DNA from: Mycobacterium sp. shizuoka-1
Lineage (GTDB): Bacteria > Actinomycetota > Actinomycetes > Mycobacteriales > Mycobacteriaceae
Assembly: GCF_002723835.1 (NCBI RefSeq)
Contig: NZ_BEWG01000022.1
Location: 90,287 to 154,286, forward strand
Reading direction: 5' to 3'
DNA: 64,000 nucleotides
The notes below the pieces were generated by a model. That model was not told the DNA's origin. It saw only the letters and a program-made list of their open reading frames with translations, and made no database searches. Below are positions 1-7,643 of this stretch, one piece after another. The first letter of the stretch is position 1. Every line of letters begins with the position of its first letter. The position numbers and the translations under genes are program-made.

Positions 1-149
1 TCTTCCGCCGAGGCGCGGGTGCCGGGATCAGCCAGCAGCGAGGGATGTCGGCGGGCCGCCTCGGCGCGCGCCGCGGCACGTCGGGCCGCCGCTGCACGAT
101 TCGTATTCGAGTGCAGCGGAATCACTTTCGCTTTGGATTCACCCGCCAC
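1..149 (-). CDS. Lysophospholipid acyltransferase (PlsC-like), N-terminal fragment
   Basis: Only the first 49 codons are inside the window; the gene runs off the left edge. The GTG start is the only usable start in this frame, because earlier ATG and GTG triplets near the epimerase stop run into stops within a few codons. The peptide begins VAGESKAKVIPLHSNTN, then an Ala/Arg-rich stretch and HPSLLADPGTRASAE, which I recognise as the start of the Rv0502 family of mycobacterial phospholipid/glycerol acyltransferases. The catalytic HX4D region lies outside the window. It follows the epimerase on the same strand after about 30 bases, the order expected from M. tuberculosis. Confidence 0.6.
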   Translation of the reverse strand, partial: MAGESKAKVIPLHSNTNRAAAARRAAARAEAARRHPSLLADPGTRASAE

Positions 150-179
150 TTCGGCTACCTTCTCCCCACCATCGGCCCA

Positions 180-1259
180 TCAGCCGCCCCATCGCTGCGC
201 CACGGCGACTGCGCGACTCTCCAGAGAGCGTACCCATTTCGGGTCGATGATCGGGGTCAAACCCCGGCCCCGCACGTAGTCGTCGAAGGCCTCTATCGTC
301 GTCCATTTCGGCGTAAAGCCCAACTCGGAGCGCATTCGCGTGGTGTCCATGACGCGGCCGTAATTAAGCCAATCCATCTGGTCACGGTTGAGGTCGGAGG
401 TCCGACCCGCCCGCTGCAACGAATACAGTGCCCAAACCCCGGAATTCGGCAACGGAACCGCAAGCCGCCCGGATCGCCGAATCGCCTGCGACATCATGAT
501 CACACCGTCGGCTCCGATGTTGAAGGTGCCTGACCTGCCCGCCATGGTGGCCCGCTCCAGCGCCCCCAGGGCGTCCTGCTCGTGTAACAGCTGCAGCCGC
601 GCGTCATGGCCGAGCACGGTGGTCACCAGCGGGCCGGCCAGATACCGCGACAACGCCGTGTCCATCGCCGGGCCGATCATGTTGGCCAGTCGCAGGATGG
701 TGACAGCGATGTCGGGCCTGCGCCGGCCCAGGCCGCGTGCATAGCCCTCGATGTCGATGCTGTCGCGGGCGAAGCCCTCACCCGGCGGGCGGCGACTGCT
801 GCTGTCCTCGGTGAACACCACCGGGTCGTGGGCATGGGAACCGTAGACCTCGGAGGTCGACTTCAGGATGACCCGGCGCACCGACGGCGCTTTCTGGCAG
901 GCCGCGAACAGCTGCATCGCGCCCATCACGTTGATTTCCTTCAACGTGGCGCGCCCACCCGAGCGGGGGGCGTAGGAGGCTGCGGCGGCGTGCACCACGG
1001 TGTCCACATCGCCGTTTCGGATCACCTTGGCGATAAACGGATTTCGGATGTCGGCACGGACGAATTCGGCACGGCCCATCCGCCGCAGCAGATCCTTGCT
1101 GGGCGCGACGGCGTCGACCGCGATGACCTTGTTGATCAACGGGTTCTGCGCCAGCCGGGCGGTCAGGTACCCGCCGAGGAAACGGCACGCACCGGTGACC
1201 AGCACAACCTTCGGGTAGTGCGGGGTCTCAGTATCGGTACCGCCGGAATCCATCTGCAC
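180..1259 (-). CDS. galE2: NAD-dependent epimerase/dehydratase (GalE2/Rv0501 type)
   Basis: An extended short-chain dehydrogenase of 359 aa. The Rossmann nucleotide-binding motif TGACRFLGG is at residues 22-30, and STSEVYG is the usual serine-containing active-site strand. The place where a YxxxK catalytic pair is expected reads EGYARG, with the lysine missing, so classical epimerase chemistry is uncertain and the substrate unknown. The galE2 name comes from M. tuberculosis synteny (Rv0501, between the bS22/excisionase-like genes and Rv0502) and does not demonstrate UDP-galactose epimerisation. The stop lies about 30 bases before the acyltransferase start, so the two are probably cotranscribed. 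Confidence 0.8.
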   Translation of the reverse strand: MQMDSGGTDTETPHYPKVVLVTGACRFLGGYLTARLAQNPLINKVIAVDAVAPSKDLLRRMGRAEFVRADIRNPFIAKVIRNGDVDTVVHAAAASYAPRSGGRATLKEINVMGAMQLFAACQKAPSVRRVILKSTSEVYGSHAHDPVVFTEDSSSRRPPGEGFARDSIDIEGYARGLGRRRPDIAVTILRLANMIGPAMDTALSRYLAGPLVTTVLGHDARLQLLHEQDALGALERATMAGRSGTFNIGADGVIMMSQAIRRSGRLAVPLPNSGVWALYSLQRAGRTSDLNRDQMDWLNYGRVMDTTRMRSELGFTPKWTTIEAFDDYVRGRGLTPIIDPKWVRSLESRAVAVAQRWGG

Positions 1260-1347
1260 AGACTATCGGCCGGGACGGGGCCAGGCACGGCCCGAGGTCC
1301 GCCGGGCCGGGGCCGGGCGAGGATGCGCCCGAGGCCCGGCACAGGAC

Positions 1348-1449
1348 CTACTTACCGAGTTTTCTGCGCTGAACCCGGGTACGACGCAGCAGCTTGCGGT
1401 GCTTCTTCTTCGACATGCGCTTACGCCGCTTCTTGATGACTGAACCCAT
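1348..1449 (-). CDS. Small ribosomal subunit protein bS22 (COX24/AURKAIP1-type, 33 aa)
   Basis: A 33-residue, extremely basic peptide: [20 protein letters not shown] followed by [13 protein letters not shown]. More than half of the residues are Lys or Arg. It matches the M. tuberculosis Rv0500B family, annotated AURKAIP1/COX24-domain and recognised in mycobacterial ribosome structures as the extra small-subunit protein bS22. Translation was done by hand from the ATG at the right end to the TAG at 1348. It lies between the epimerase and the HTH protein in the expected synteny. The short length makes it easy to miss. Confidence 0.85.
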
Positions 1450-1557
1450 GAAAATTCGCTACCTAAGTTTTCGCAGTGCCTGCACCAGAGCAGGCTTCTT
1501 GTGTCCCGGACACCTTACCTAAGCAGGCACGCGGAACGAAAAACGGCCTCGCGCCCG

Positions 1558-1821
1558 CTAGCCCGCGTCGAAGTACGACGTCTCCAGCAGGTCGTGAACG
1601 GCCTTGGCATGCACCCGGAACGAGCGACCCACCCGCACCGCGGGCAGCTCCCCGTTGTGCACCAGCCGGTACACCGTCATCTTGCTGACGCGCATCAGCG
1701 CGGCCACTTCGGCGACGGTCAGAAATTGAGCTCTGGCGGCCGGCGTGCTGTCGGCGCCACCGGCATCGCGCGCCGATTTTCCAGCCGAATCCCGCGCCGA
1801 TGGCCCGTTCATAGACGTCAT
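1558..1821 (-). CDS. Excisionase/MerR-type helix-turn-helix DNA-binding protein
   Basis: An 87-aa protein (Rv0500A family). Residues about 33-80 (FLTVAEVAALMRVSKMTVYR onward) form an HTH_17/excisionase-type winged helix, and the C-terminus RVGRSFRVHAKAV is strongly conserved in mycobacteria. The first 30 residues are a low-complexity Ser/Ala/Asp linker, longer than I recall for M. tuberculosis. Despite the family name there is no phage or integrase context; it is a core gene between proC and bS22. Target DNA is unknown. The MTSMNGPSARD start matches the family. Confidence 0.85.
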   Translation of the reverse strand: MTSMNGPSARDSAGKSARDAGGADSTPAARAQFLTVAEVAALMRVSKMTVYRLVHNGELPAVRVGRSFRVHAKAVHDLLETSYFDAG

Positions 1822-1960
1822 CGCAACCCAATCCGTCAGGCACGGGCAGTTCCAGCGGCTTCCCCACCGCTGGCACCCAGCCGTGCATACACGAGGAGAA
1901 TAGCGTGGCGGGTGGGGTTACTGCGACGGGTGTGGGTAGATCCATCCGAAAATTCTTGAA

Positions 1961-2824
1961 CTACTCTGATGTAATTCCTAGCTGCTCAGAGCGTGTTTTT
2001 GCGGCCTCGATGGCCGCCGCGACAGCCGCCCGAAGCCCACCCGCCTCGAGTTCCCGCAGGCCAGCGGCGGTGGTCCCGCCCGGGGAGGTCACCATCGCCC
2101 GCAGCCGGGCGGGGGAGGTGTCCAGGCCGCTGTCCTGGCCCGTCGCACGCTCACTGTCGAGGCGTTCCAGCAGCATCGCCGCGGATCCGGCCATCGTCTG
2201 CACGGCAAGGTCGGTCGCGACCGCCCGGCCGAGCCCGTTGGCCACCGCCGCGTCGACCAACGCCTCGACGAACAGGAAGAAATAGGCCGGCCCGGAACCG
2301 GAGACCGCGGTGACGGCGTCCAGCTGGCTCTCTGGGACGGTCAACACGTCGCCGACGCACTTGAACACCGCCGCGACGTCGGCGAGCTGCTCAGGGGTGG
2401 CAAATCGGCCGGCGGCCAGCGCGCTGACGCCCGCACCGACCAGTGCCGGGGCGTTCGGCATCACCCGGACAACCGGCGAGCCCGCCGGCAGCCGGGTTTC
2501 GTAGAACCCGATCGTCACGCCGGCGACGACGGTGACGAAAACCTGCTCGACAGTGTCGCTCTCGGCCTGGGCGGCGGCTTCGGCGATCTCGCCGACCACC
2601 GACTCGACGTCGGCCGGCTTCACCGCGACGATCACGAACGCGGCGGTCTCCACCGCCTCGGGTACCGCGGCCAGCTGGACCGAGTACTTCTCGCCCAGGT
2701 AGCGTGCTCGCTCCGGCATCCGCTCGGACACCACCAGGTCCTTGACCTGCCGCCCTGCCCGAAGCAGTCCGGCAAGGATCGCCTCGCCCATGCTGCCGCC
2801 GCCGATGATCGCGATTCTGGCCAT
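1961..2824 (-). CDS. proC: Pyrroline-5-carboxylate reductase
   Basis: Catalyses the last step of proline synthesis, NAD(P)H-dependent reduction of 1-pyrroline-5-carboxylate to L-proline, in the cytosol. The protein has 287 aa, normal for the family. The dinucleotide-binding motif GGGSMG is at residues 8-13, NAPALVGAG at about 124-132, and the family signature SGSGPAYFF at 175-183. It follows the thioesterase-like gene on the same strand after a 73-base gap that is mostly a 50-base hairpin repeat (2851-2900), so attenuation or termination there is possible. Confidence 0.95.
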   Translation of the reverse strand: MARIAIIGGGSMGEAILAGLLRAGRQVKDLVVSERMPERARYLGEKYSVQLAAVPEAVETAAFVIVAVKPADVESVVGEIAEAAAQAESDTVEQVFVTVVAGVTIGFYETRLPAGSPVVRVMPNAPALVGAGVSALAAGRFATPEQLADVAAVFKCVGDVLTVPESQLDAVTAVSGSGPAYFFLFVEALVDAAVANGLGRAVATDLAVQTMAGSAAMLLERLDSERATGQDSGLDTSPARLRAMVTSPGGTTAAGLRELEAGGLRAAVAAAIEAAKTRSEQLGITSE

Positions 2825-2850
2825 GGGCTACAGACCCTAGCGGGCTGGGC

Positions 2851-2900
2851 GATTTCGGCGCGATTCCGTTCGCCTGGCGGCGGTTTGCGCGCCGAAATCA
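2851..2900. repeat. 50-bp dispersed hairpin element, copy 1
   Basis: Arms GATTTCGGCGCG and CGCGCCGAAATC flank a loop of about 25 bases. A second copy of identical length at 55317-55366 matches it at about 44 of 50 positions. The last three bases form the TGA stop of the upstream thioesterase-like gene, and the rest fills the gap before proC. A role as bidirectional terminator or REP-like element is inference. Confidence 0.75.
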
Positions 2901-3740
2901 CGCATTCTCAGGGGCGGGCACCAGCGCCAGCTGCCGCGTCTGCACGATGATGCGGCCGGCGCTGTCGACCACCGTGTGGTCGGCGTCGAACCAGTCCTGG
3001 CCGATCTGCGTGGTCGTACAGGTCACCCGCAGCCAGCCCTCGGCGGGCATCCCCCGCAGATACGCGGTCATCTGCACCGTGGGCGCCCAGCCGCGGCGCC
3101 CCACGGCATAGCAGACCGGGACCGAGATGTCGCCGCACATGAGCGCGAAGAACACGTCCACCGGGCCCGCTTTGGGCCGGACCCAGATCTTGAACACCGG
3201 AGCGCCGGTGTCGCCGACGGTCTCGGTCAGCTCGGGACGGATGTCGCAGCCGCGGGCCAGGTTGTTGATCGCCGCGGCGGGATGCCCCGGACCGATCGGC
3301 TCGACGTCGGCGGGCGGCTCGACGCTCATCACCGCGGTCACCGGATTGGCGCTCAGCAGCGGCTCGGTGCGATGTTCCGGCTCGCCGAGGGTGACCACCG
3401 CACGCACGCAGGTTCGCTCGCCCTGCACGAGCTCCACGTCCACCAACCCGATCCGTCTGCCGCGCTTGTGCACGCTGGTGATCAGTCGCACCGGCCCGGG
3501 ATCGGGTGCCGACAGGAAGTCCGCCGACACCGCGACCGGCTCGAAATCAGTACCGATCCCCGAGTCGCTTCGCTGCGGCCCGCCGGTGTTCCCGTACCCC
3601 TCGCGGCCCGCCTTGGCGCACAGTGCCAGCATCACACCACCGTGGATCTTCGGCCCAATTGTCCAGTGCTCGTTGAGGTTTGCCTCAAAGCCGTGATCGA
3701 GGGGACGCAGGGTGAGCGCGTCGTCGAAGCGGGGATACAT
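2898..3740 (-). CDS. Thioesterase-fold conserved protein (Rv0499 family)
   Basis: A 280-aa protein starting MYPRFDDALTLRPLDHGFEA. The motif LNEHWTIGPKIHGGVMLALC resembles the first hot-dog domain of TesB/4HBT_3-type acyl-CoA thioesterases (the IHGG region), and the second half (AGPVDVFFALMCGDISVP, then WAPTVQMTAYLRG) resembles a second hot dog. The start is the ATG at 3740; the open frame continues far upstream but overlaps the isomerase gene in the wrong frame. Residues around 60 (GGPQRSDSGIGTD) are encoded by a copy of a short dispersed repeat (3551-3585), apparently an in-frame insertion. Substrate unknown. Confidence 0.75.
   Translation of the reverse strand: MYPRFDDALTLRPLDHGFEANLNEHWTIGPKIHGGVMLALCAKAGREGYGNTGGPQRSDSGIGTDFEPVAVSADFLSAPDPGPVRLITSVHKRGRRIGLVDVELVQGERTCVRAVVTLGEPEHRTEPLLSANPVTAVMSVEPPADVEPIGPGHPAAAINNLARGCDIRPELTETVGDTGAPVFKIWVRPKAGPVDVFFALMCGDISVPVCYAVGRRGWAPTVQMTAYLRGMPAEGWLRVTCTTTQIGQDWFDADHTVVDSAGRIIVQTRQLALVPAPENA
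3551..3585. repeat. Short dispersed repeat copy inside a coding region
   Basis: About 35 bases around CCCCGAGTCGCTTCGCTGCG, closely similar to the 36-base tandem units before murB (33751-33841) and to 38131-38163. Here it lies in frame within the thioesterase-like gene and encodes part of GGPQRSDSGIG. Found by eye. Confidence 0.5.
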
Positions 3741-3751
3741 CACTGCCTTTC

Positions 3752-4597
3752 TCAGCGCAGCAGATGCGTGCGCGCGAACTGGAGCGACTCGACCAGCAAG
3801 GCCTCTCGCTCGGTTTTGGTACGCGCCCCCGAGGTGGTGACCTCGAGGATTACGTGCCCGGTGAAATCGCTGCCGGCCAGCATCTGACACACCTCGACGG
3901 TGGGTTGGGTGCCCCGGCCGGGCACCAGGTGTTCGTCGGTGGACGCACCGTTGCCGTCGCACAGGTGCAGGTGCACCAGACCCGACCCCATCCGCTGCGC
4001 CATCTCCAGGGCGTCGGTACCGGCCGTCGCGGTGTGCGACAGGTCCAGCGTGTAGTGCGCGTGGTTGCCGTCGAGCGGGTCGTAGGACGGCGCGAACGCC
4101 GAAATCCCCACGCCGGGACGGCCGCCGCGCTTGCGCATCCGCTCGATCGACGGGTCTCCGGAGCCGAAGAACCGGTCGGCCCGGAACGGGAACATGTTCT
4201 CCACCGCGACCAGCACGTCGCTGCGGCTCTCCAACTCCGCGACCTGCTCGCTGAAGCCGTCGGCGTAGCGGCGCTGCCAGCGAAACGGCGGGTGCACCAC
4301 CACGGTCTGCGCACCGAGCCGCTCGGCCGCCTGCACGCTGCGGGTCAGCTTCGGAATCGGGTTGGCGCCCCAGACCCGCTGGGAGATCAACAGGCACGGC
4401 GCATGCACCGACAACACCGGCACGTTGTAGCGGCGGGACAGCTTGGCGATCGCGCCGATGTCCTGGCTGACCGTCTCGGCCCACACCATGAGTTCGACAC
4501 CGTCGTAACCCAATTCGGCGGCGTACTCGAAAGCGGCCTCGGTCCTCAGCGGGTAGACCGAGGCCGTCGACAGACCGACCTTGATTGCGGGGCGCAC
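3752..4597 (-). CDS. Sugar phosphate isomerase/epimerase-like TIM-barrel protein (Rv0498)
   Basis: A 281-aa xylose-isomerase-like TIM barrel (AP endonuclease 2 fold). The N-terminus IKVGLSTASVYPLRTEAAF and GYDGVELMVW are the typical first strands, with metal-ligand-like residues in VSVHAP, VVVHPPF, AVENMF, LDLSH and VHLHLCD. The GTG start at 4597 gives MRPAIKVGLS, matching the M. tuberculosis protein. It lies 8 bases after the stop of the membrane protein gene and 11 bases before the thioesterase-like gene, so it is one operon. Physiological substrate unknown. Confidence 0.85.
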   Translation of the reverse strand: MRPAIKVGLSTASVYPLRTEAAFEYAAELGYDGVELMVWAETVSQDIGAIAKLSRRYNVPVLSVHAPCLLISQRVWGANPIPKLTRSVQAAERLGAQTVVVHPPFRWQRRYADGFSEQVAELESRSDVLVAVENMFPFRADRFFGSGDPSIERMRKRGGRPGVGISAFAPSYDPLDGNHAHYTLDLSHTATAGTDALEMAQRMGSGLVHLHLCDGNGASTDEHLVPGRGTQPTVEVCQMLAGSDFTGHVILEVTTSGARTKTEREALLVESLQFARTHLLR

Positions 4598-4604
4598 AGA
4601 CGAA

Positions 4605-5630
4605 TCAGGTCGATTGCAACAACGCCAACGGCCCGAGGGTGACCAGAGCCCCGACCGCCACGGCGATCAGGGTGCTGGCGATGTCCTCGGTTTTGCGGAC
4701 GATGCGCACGGCCACCACCAGGCCCAGGATGACCAGGACCGACAGCACCAGCGCGACGATGTTGTTCCACCGCCACAGCTGGTCGAACGCGATGAACAAC
4801 CCGGCGCCGAACGCGACGGCCAGGACCGACTGGGCAGCCACCAGCAGCCCGCGCCACAGCATCGTGAGCTTGCCCTCGCGGGGATGCTCGTCGTCGAGTT
4901 CGGCCGCCTCCTCCTCGCCGTCGTGCTCGTCGCCGGCGGCCACACCCCGGCGGGCGAGGTCGTCGGCGACGGTCTCGCCGCTGAACAGGGTGCCGCCCGA
5001 GGACCGCAGGTAGGACTGCAGCTCGGCGGCTTCCTCGACCTGCTCGTCAGGTGTCAGGTCCAACCCGGGGGCCGCCTCGTCGAGCGGGTCGAACGCCATC
5101 TGCTCGGCGTCGGAGGCCTCCTCGGCCGACGTGTCGGCCGAGGGCGTGGGTTCGGGCCTGCGCAGCGGGCGCGGGTCGTAGCTGCGTTCGGGGCGGCTCT
5201 CGCGCCGCGGAAGCGGGCTGTCGGCGCGCGGTGGGGGCCCCTCGAACGGCCGCGGGGCCTCGTCGAGGTCCTCGAGATCCTCCAGGTCCTCGGCCGGTTC
5301 GACGGCCTGTTCGACCTCGTCGACCTCGTCGACGTCCGACTCGCCGGCCGGCGCCGATCCGTTGGTGCTGGGCTTCTGCTCGGCCGGCTCCGTCTCGGTG
5401 GCCTCGGCGGTCTCGACTTCGGTCACCGCGACAGGCCGCACGACGGGGATCTCACCGGTCCGGATGATCGGGATCTCGCCGGTCAGTTCGGCGACCGTCA
5501 CCGCGTCGCTGTTCCCCCGGCGACGGCGACGGCGCCCGCCGACCGGCGGGGAGCCGATCGTGCCGTTCTTGGCGAGCAGCTCGGCCACCGAGATCGGCCG
5601 GCTGTTCTCGCTGTCATCTGGTGCAGTCAT
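4605..5630 (-). CDS. Membrane protein with long acidic cytoplasmic region (Rv0497)
   Basis: A 341-aa protein. Residues 1-240 are hydrophilic, Pro/Glu/Asp-rich and probably disordered, with an arginine run (GGRRRRRRGNS) near residue 35 and the near-repeats GEIPIIRTGEIPVVRP. The last 90 residues hold three probable membrane helices (LLVAAQSVLAVAFGAGLFIA; IVALVLSVLVILGLVVAVRI; STLIAVAVGALVTLGPLALL). It matches Rv0497 in architecture and position. Its ATG overlaps the exopolyphosphatase TGA (ATGA), indicating translational coupling. No enzymatic motif was seen. Confidence 0.8.
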   Translation of the reverse strand: MTAPDDSENSRPISVAELLAKNGTIGSPPVGGRRRRRRGNSDAVTVAELTGEIPIIRTGEIPVVRPVAVTEVETAEATETEPAEQKPSTNGSAPAGESDVDEVDEVEQAVEPAEDLEDLEDLDEAPRPFEGPPPRADSPLPRRESRPERSYDPRPLRRPEPTPSADTSAEEASDAEQMAFDPLDEAAPGLDLTPDEQVEEAAELQSYLRSSGGTLFSGETVADDLARRGVAAGDEHDGEEEAAELDDEHPREGKLTMLWRGLLVAAQSVLAVAFGAGLFIAFDQLWRWNNIVALVLSVLVILGLVVAVRIVRKTEDIASTLIAVAVGALVTLGPLALLQST

Positions 5631-6643
5631 CGTGTGCCTCTCGATCGGGCGGCAGTCGACCGATCAAAACCGTTGTCTCCAGCATCCCCCACCGACGTCT
5701 CCACCAGGGCAGTTCCGTCAGCTTCACTGTCGAGTCGGCGCAGGATGATGCCCTCGCGCAACGCCCACGGACAGATGTCGACGGATTCCAAAGACAGTGC
5801 TCGCATGCTCGCCTCCGCCACCAGAGCACCGGCCACGATCTGTGGCGCCCGCTCGGCACTGACTCCCTCCAACTCGGCACGGTCGGTCGTGGTCATCCTA
5901 GAGATGAACGATATGAGCTGACGCAAACCGTTGGCCGTCAGCGTCCGCTTGACCCTGGGCCCGGCGCCCGAGGGAGCCGCCCCGGTCAGTCGGGCCAGCG
6001 AGCGGAAGGTCTTCGACGTCGCGACCGCGAGGTCGGGAGCCCCGGCCTCCAGGACGAATGCGCTGGCCTCGGCCAGCTCGTTGTCCAGCCAGTCGCGCAG
6101 CATGGCCACCCGGCGCCGGCCCGGCGGGTCGTCGGGCAGCCATTCCCGGGTCAGCCGGCCCGCGCCCAGCGGCAGCGACAAGGCCACCTCGGGCGCCTCG
6201 TCGACGCCGTTGGACAGCTCCAGGGAGCCGCCGCCGATGTCGAGGTTGATGATCCGTCCGGCGCTCCAGCCGTACCACCGCCGGACCGCCAGGAAAGTCA
6301 GCCTGGACTCGTTGGAACCGGACAGCACCTGCAGGTTCACCCCAGTCTCGGCCAGCACCCGGGCCAGCACGTCCTCGGAGTTCGTGGCATCGCGAACCGC
6401 CGAGGTGGCGAAGGCCATCAGATCGGCGCAGCCGGAGCTGGCCGCGATCTTGGCGAACTCGTCGACGGTGTCGATCAGCTTGTCGGCGCCGCGCCGGGTG
6501 AGCTTTCCGGAGTCGTCGATGGCCTCGGCGAGCCGCAGCGCCGCTTTGGTCGAACTCATCGGAGTCGGGTGCCCGCCCCGGTGGGCATCGACCACCAGCA
6601 GATGAACCGTGTTGCTGCCCACGTCGAGCACGCCTAATCGCAC
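5627..6643 (-). CDS. ppx1: Exopolyphosphatase, Ppx/GppA family (Rv0496, PPX1)
   Basis: A 338-aa ASKHA-fold phosphatase. Motif DVGSNTVHLL at residues 7-16 is the phosphate-1 loop, LDIGGGSLE near residue 140 the phosphate-2 loop, and ATSAVRDA is also conserved. The M. tuberculosis homologue hydrolyses short-chain polyphosphate and links to (p)ppGpp/polyphosphate control. The start is GTG at 6643 (VRLGVLDVGSNTV); upstream residues in the open frame have no family similarity. It is the first gene of a minus-strand operon and divergent from the Cys-rich protein gene, leaving about 83 bases for promoters. Confidence 0.9.
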   Translation of the reverse strand: MRLGVLDVGSNTVHLLVVDAHRGGHPTPMSSTKAALRLAEAIDDSGKLTRRGADKLIDTVDEFAKIAASSGCADLMAFATSAVRDATNSEDVLARVLAETGVNLQVLSGSNESRLTFLAVRRWYGWSAGRIINLDIGGGSLELSNGVDEAPEVALSLPLGAGRLTREWLPDDPPGRRRVAMLRDWLDNELAEASAFVLEAGAPDLAVATSKTFRSLARLTGAAPSGAGPRVKRTLTANGLRQLISFISRMTTTDRAELEGVSAERAPQIVAGALVAEASMRALSLESVDICPWALREGIILRRLDSEADGTALVETSVGDAGDNGFDRSTAARSRGTR

Positions 6644-6726
6644 GTGAACAAAACTAGCCTGCCACTTGCGACATGGAGCAAAAGCCAGCGCGAAGACCGC
6701 GCGCATGTGCATTACGGTTGGGCGCT

Positions 6727-7503
6727 GTGACACATGGGCACCCCGGCGAAGTTGACCTGGACTTCCCCCGCGAATGGGTGGAGTTCTACGACCCGGACAA
6801 TCCGGAGCATCTGATCGCCGCGGACCTGACCTGGCTGCTGTCGCATTGGACGTGCGTGTTCGGCACCCCGGCCTGCAAAGGCACGGTCGAGGGACGTCCC
6901 GATGACGGCTGCTGCTCGCACGGGGCGTTCCTGTCCGACGACGACGACCGGGCCAACCTCGACGACGCTGTGAAGAAGCTGACCGACGCGGACTGGCAGT
7001 TCCGGGACAAGGGCCTGGGCCCCAAGGGCTACCTCGAGATGGACGAGTACGACGACAAGCCCAACCTGCGCACCCGCAAATACAAGGGCGCCTGCATCTT
7101 CCTGAACCGGCCGGGCTTCCCGACCGGCATCGGCTGCGCCCTGCACACCAAGGCACTCAAGCTCGGGGTCGAGCCGCTGACGATGAAACCCGAGGTGTGC
7201 TGGCAGCTGCCGATCCGGCGCAGCCAGGAGTGGATCACCCGGCCCGACGGCACCGAAGTGCTCAAGACCACGATCACCGAGTACGACCGGCGCGGGTGGG
7301 GTGAGGGCGGGGCGGACCTGCACTGGTATTGCACCGGCGACCCGGCCGCACACGTCGGCAAGAAGCAGGTCTGGCAGTCCTACGCGCCGGAACTGACCGA
7401 GCTGCTGGGCGAGAAGGCGTACGCCGAATTGGCGGCCATGTGCAAGCGGCGCGGCGGCTTTCCGCTCATCGCGGTGCACCCCGCCACCCGCGCTGCACAG
7501 TAG
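6727..7503 (+). CDS. Conserved cysteine-rich protein (Rv0495c family)
   Basis: About 258 aa from the GTG at 6727 ([17 protein letters not shown]); an in-frame ATG at 6673 would add 18 residues but lies only 29 bases from the divergent start. Conserved cysteines occur in [29 protein letters not shown] and KPEVCW. The CC pair and spacing recall zinc/iron-chelating YkgJ/DUF3109-like proteins, so metal or Fe-S binding is a reasonable inference. The family is conserved across mycobacteria beside ppx1. Function unknown. Confidence 0.8.
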   Translation: MTHGHPGEVDLDFPREWVEFYDPDNPEHLIAADLTWLLSHWTCVFGTPACKGTVEGRPDDGCCSHGAFLSDDDDRANLDDAVKKLTDADWQFRDKGLGPKGYLEMDEYDDKPNLRTRKYKGACIFLNRPGFPTGIGCALHTKALKLGVEPLTMKPEVCWQLPIRRSQEWITRPDGTEVLKTTITEYDRRGWGEGGADLHWYCTGDPAAHVGKKQVWQSYAPELTELLGEKAYAELAAMCKRRGGFPLIAVHPATRAAQ

Positions 7504-7537
7504 CGTTGCGTCCGCGAACGTCTCGATCCTTGCCCAA

Positions 7538-7559
7538 CTAAGGCAAACATCAGGTGAAC
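7538..7559 (-). promoter_or_regulatory. PHO-box-like direct repeat (candidate RegX3 site) before the polysaccharide locus
   Basis: On the minus strand the heptamers GTTCACC and GTTTGCC are spaced 11 bases start to start, the layout of actinobacterial PHO boxes. The same two heptamers at the same spacing occur before senX3 at 25145-25166. In both cases the repeat reads opposite to the gene it precedes. A TAGACT at 7609-7614 could be the -10 of the ATP-grasp gene. Binding by RegX3 is inference. Confidence 0.45.
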
Positions 7560-7643
7560 AGGTTGGAATTGCTTCGCTGAGCATGCGCCGGCAAGGCCCA
7601 TTCCGGCATAGACTCTGTCGGTCGTTCTCGGCCGGAGGTTCAG

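Noticed and set aside
1505..1525. IdeR-like half-site TTAGGTAAGG before bS22
   Set aside because: Only one half matches the iron box; the second half is unrelated, and TAAGGT is more simply a -10.
1558..1821. Excisionase-like gene as evidence of an integrated element
   Set aside because: No integrase, att site or phage genes nearby; the gene is conserved core in mycobacteria.
2898..4484. One 528-codon frame joining the thioesterase-like gene to upstream sequence
   Set aside because: The upstream half is the wrong frame of the isomerase gene; family similarity begins only at the ATG at 3740.
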